Assembly (NCBI RefSeq): GCF_030348505.1
Contig: NZ_JAUCFJ010000002.1
Location: forward strand, 1,244,001 to 1,308,000
Direction of reading: 5' to 3'
From: Lysinibacillus sp. G4S2
GTDB lineage: Bacteria; Bacillota; Bacilli; Bacillales_A; Planococcaceae
Length of the DNA: 64,000 bases
A model generated the notes under the pieces. The model saw only the letters and a list, made by a program, of their open reading frames with translations. It was not told the origin of the DNA and made no database searches. Below, piece after piece: positions 63,881 to 64,000 of the stretch (positions within the stretch are counted from its first letter, which is position 1; every line of letters begins with the position of its first letter). A program made the translations under genes and the position numbers.

Positions 63881-64000
63881 ATGACATATAATCAAAAGAT
63901 TACATCACTACATTTAGATGTATTGAAAGAAATTGGAAATATCGGTGCTGCGCATGCTGCGACAGCACTTTCCAATTTACTTGGTAAAAAAATTGATATG
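63881..64000 (+). CDS. cheC: CheY-P phosphatase CheC, N-terminal part
   Basis: Only 40 codons are in the window. The sequence MTYNQKITSLHLDVLKEIGN followed by IGAAHAATALSNLLGKKIDM matches the first CheC phosphatase helix (E-I-G-N-I-G-x-x-H-A). AGGG lies 8 nt before the ATG. In B. subtilis cheC-cheD-sigD follow cheW, so these are expected beyond the right edge. Confidence 0.9.
   Translation, partial: MTYNQKITSLHLDVLKEIGNIGAAHAATALSNLLGKKIDM

Overview
This window is a stretch of chromosomal backbone from a low-G+C Gram-positive rod of the order Bacillales. The gene order sdaAB-sdaAA-recG-fapR-plsX-fabD-fabG-acpP-rnc-smc-ftsY-ylxM-ffh-rpsP-khpA-rimM-trmD-rplS-lepB-rbgA-rnhB-ylqGH-sucCD-dprA-topA-trmFO-xerC-hslVU-codY-fla/che matches the region known from Bacillus subtilis. 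Protein detail (FapR, CodY, a FliY-type switch, CheC) and the dense imperfect palindromic repeats between genes suggest a Lysinibacillus-like member of the Planococcaceae/Caryophanaceae. That genus call is inference from memory of the gene order and repeats, not a database result.

Layout. 1-159 is the 3' end of a FakA/YloV-type gene. 687-2278 holds the two-subunit L-serine dehydratase. 2.3-3.3 kb is an accessory patch with a repeat, a small reverse-strand gene and a gene remnant. 3345-9490 is recG and the FapR-controlled fatty-acid and phospholipid genes. 9783-17509 is rnc-smc-ftsY and ylxM-ffh (RNA processing, chromosome organisation, SRP targeting). 17606-23322 covers ribosome-linked genes (rpsP, khpA, rimM, trmD, rplS, rbgA), signal peptidase and RNase HII. 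23566-25760 is ylqG-ylqH, a FliK-like/FlhB-C-like pair outside the flagellar operon. 25923-36808 carries sucCD, dprA, topA, trmFO, xerC, hslVU and codY. After about 1.3 kb of repeats and leader, 38154 to the right edge is the fla/che operon from flgB to cheC, which runs past the window.

How the genes work together. FapR senses malonyl-CoA and reads an operator at its own promoter; PlsX and FabD/FabG/AcpP carry out phospholipid and fatty-acid synthesis. FtsY, Ffh and YlxM form the co-translational targeting route, with LepB removing signal peptides. The fla/che operon encodes in order the proximal rod, MS ring, switch, export ATPase, hook-length control, hook, C-ring, export gate, FlhF/FlhG placement proteins and the chemotaxis signalling core.

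The coding part is mostly conventional. The unusual material is: a CheA with a nearly identical tandem duplication of its CheY-binding P2 domain; a G+C-rich hairpin lodged between the Shine-Dalgarno sequence and start codon of swrD/flbD; two unexplained structured-RNA candidates (between ftsY and ylxM, and downstream of khpA); and several families of intergenic repeats (a MITE-like palindromic element, roughly 37-nt tandem arrays, and blocks that may be relics of IS200/IS605-type ends), one of which sits inside the flagellar operon. No prophage, CRISPR array, rRNA or tRNA gene was seen.
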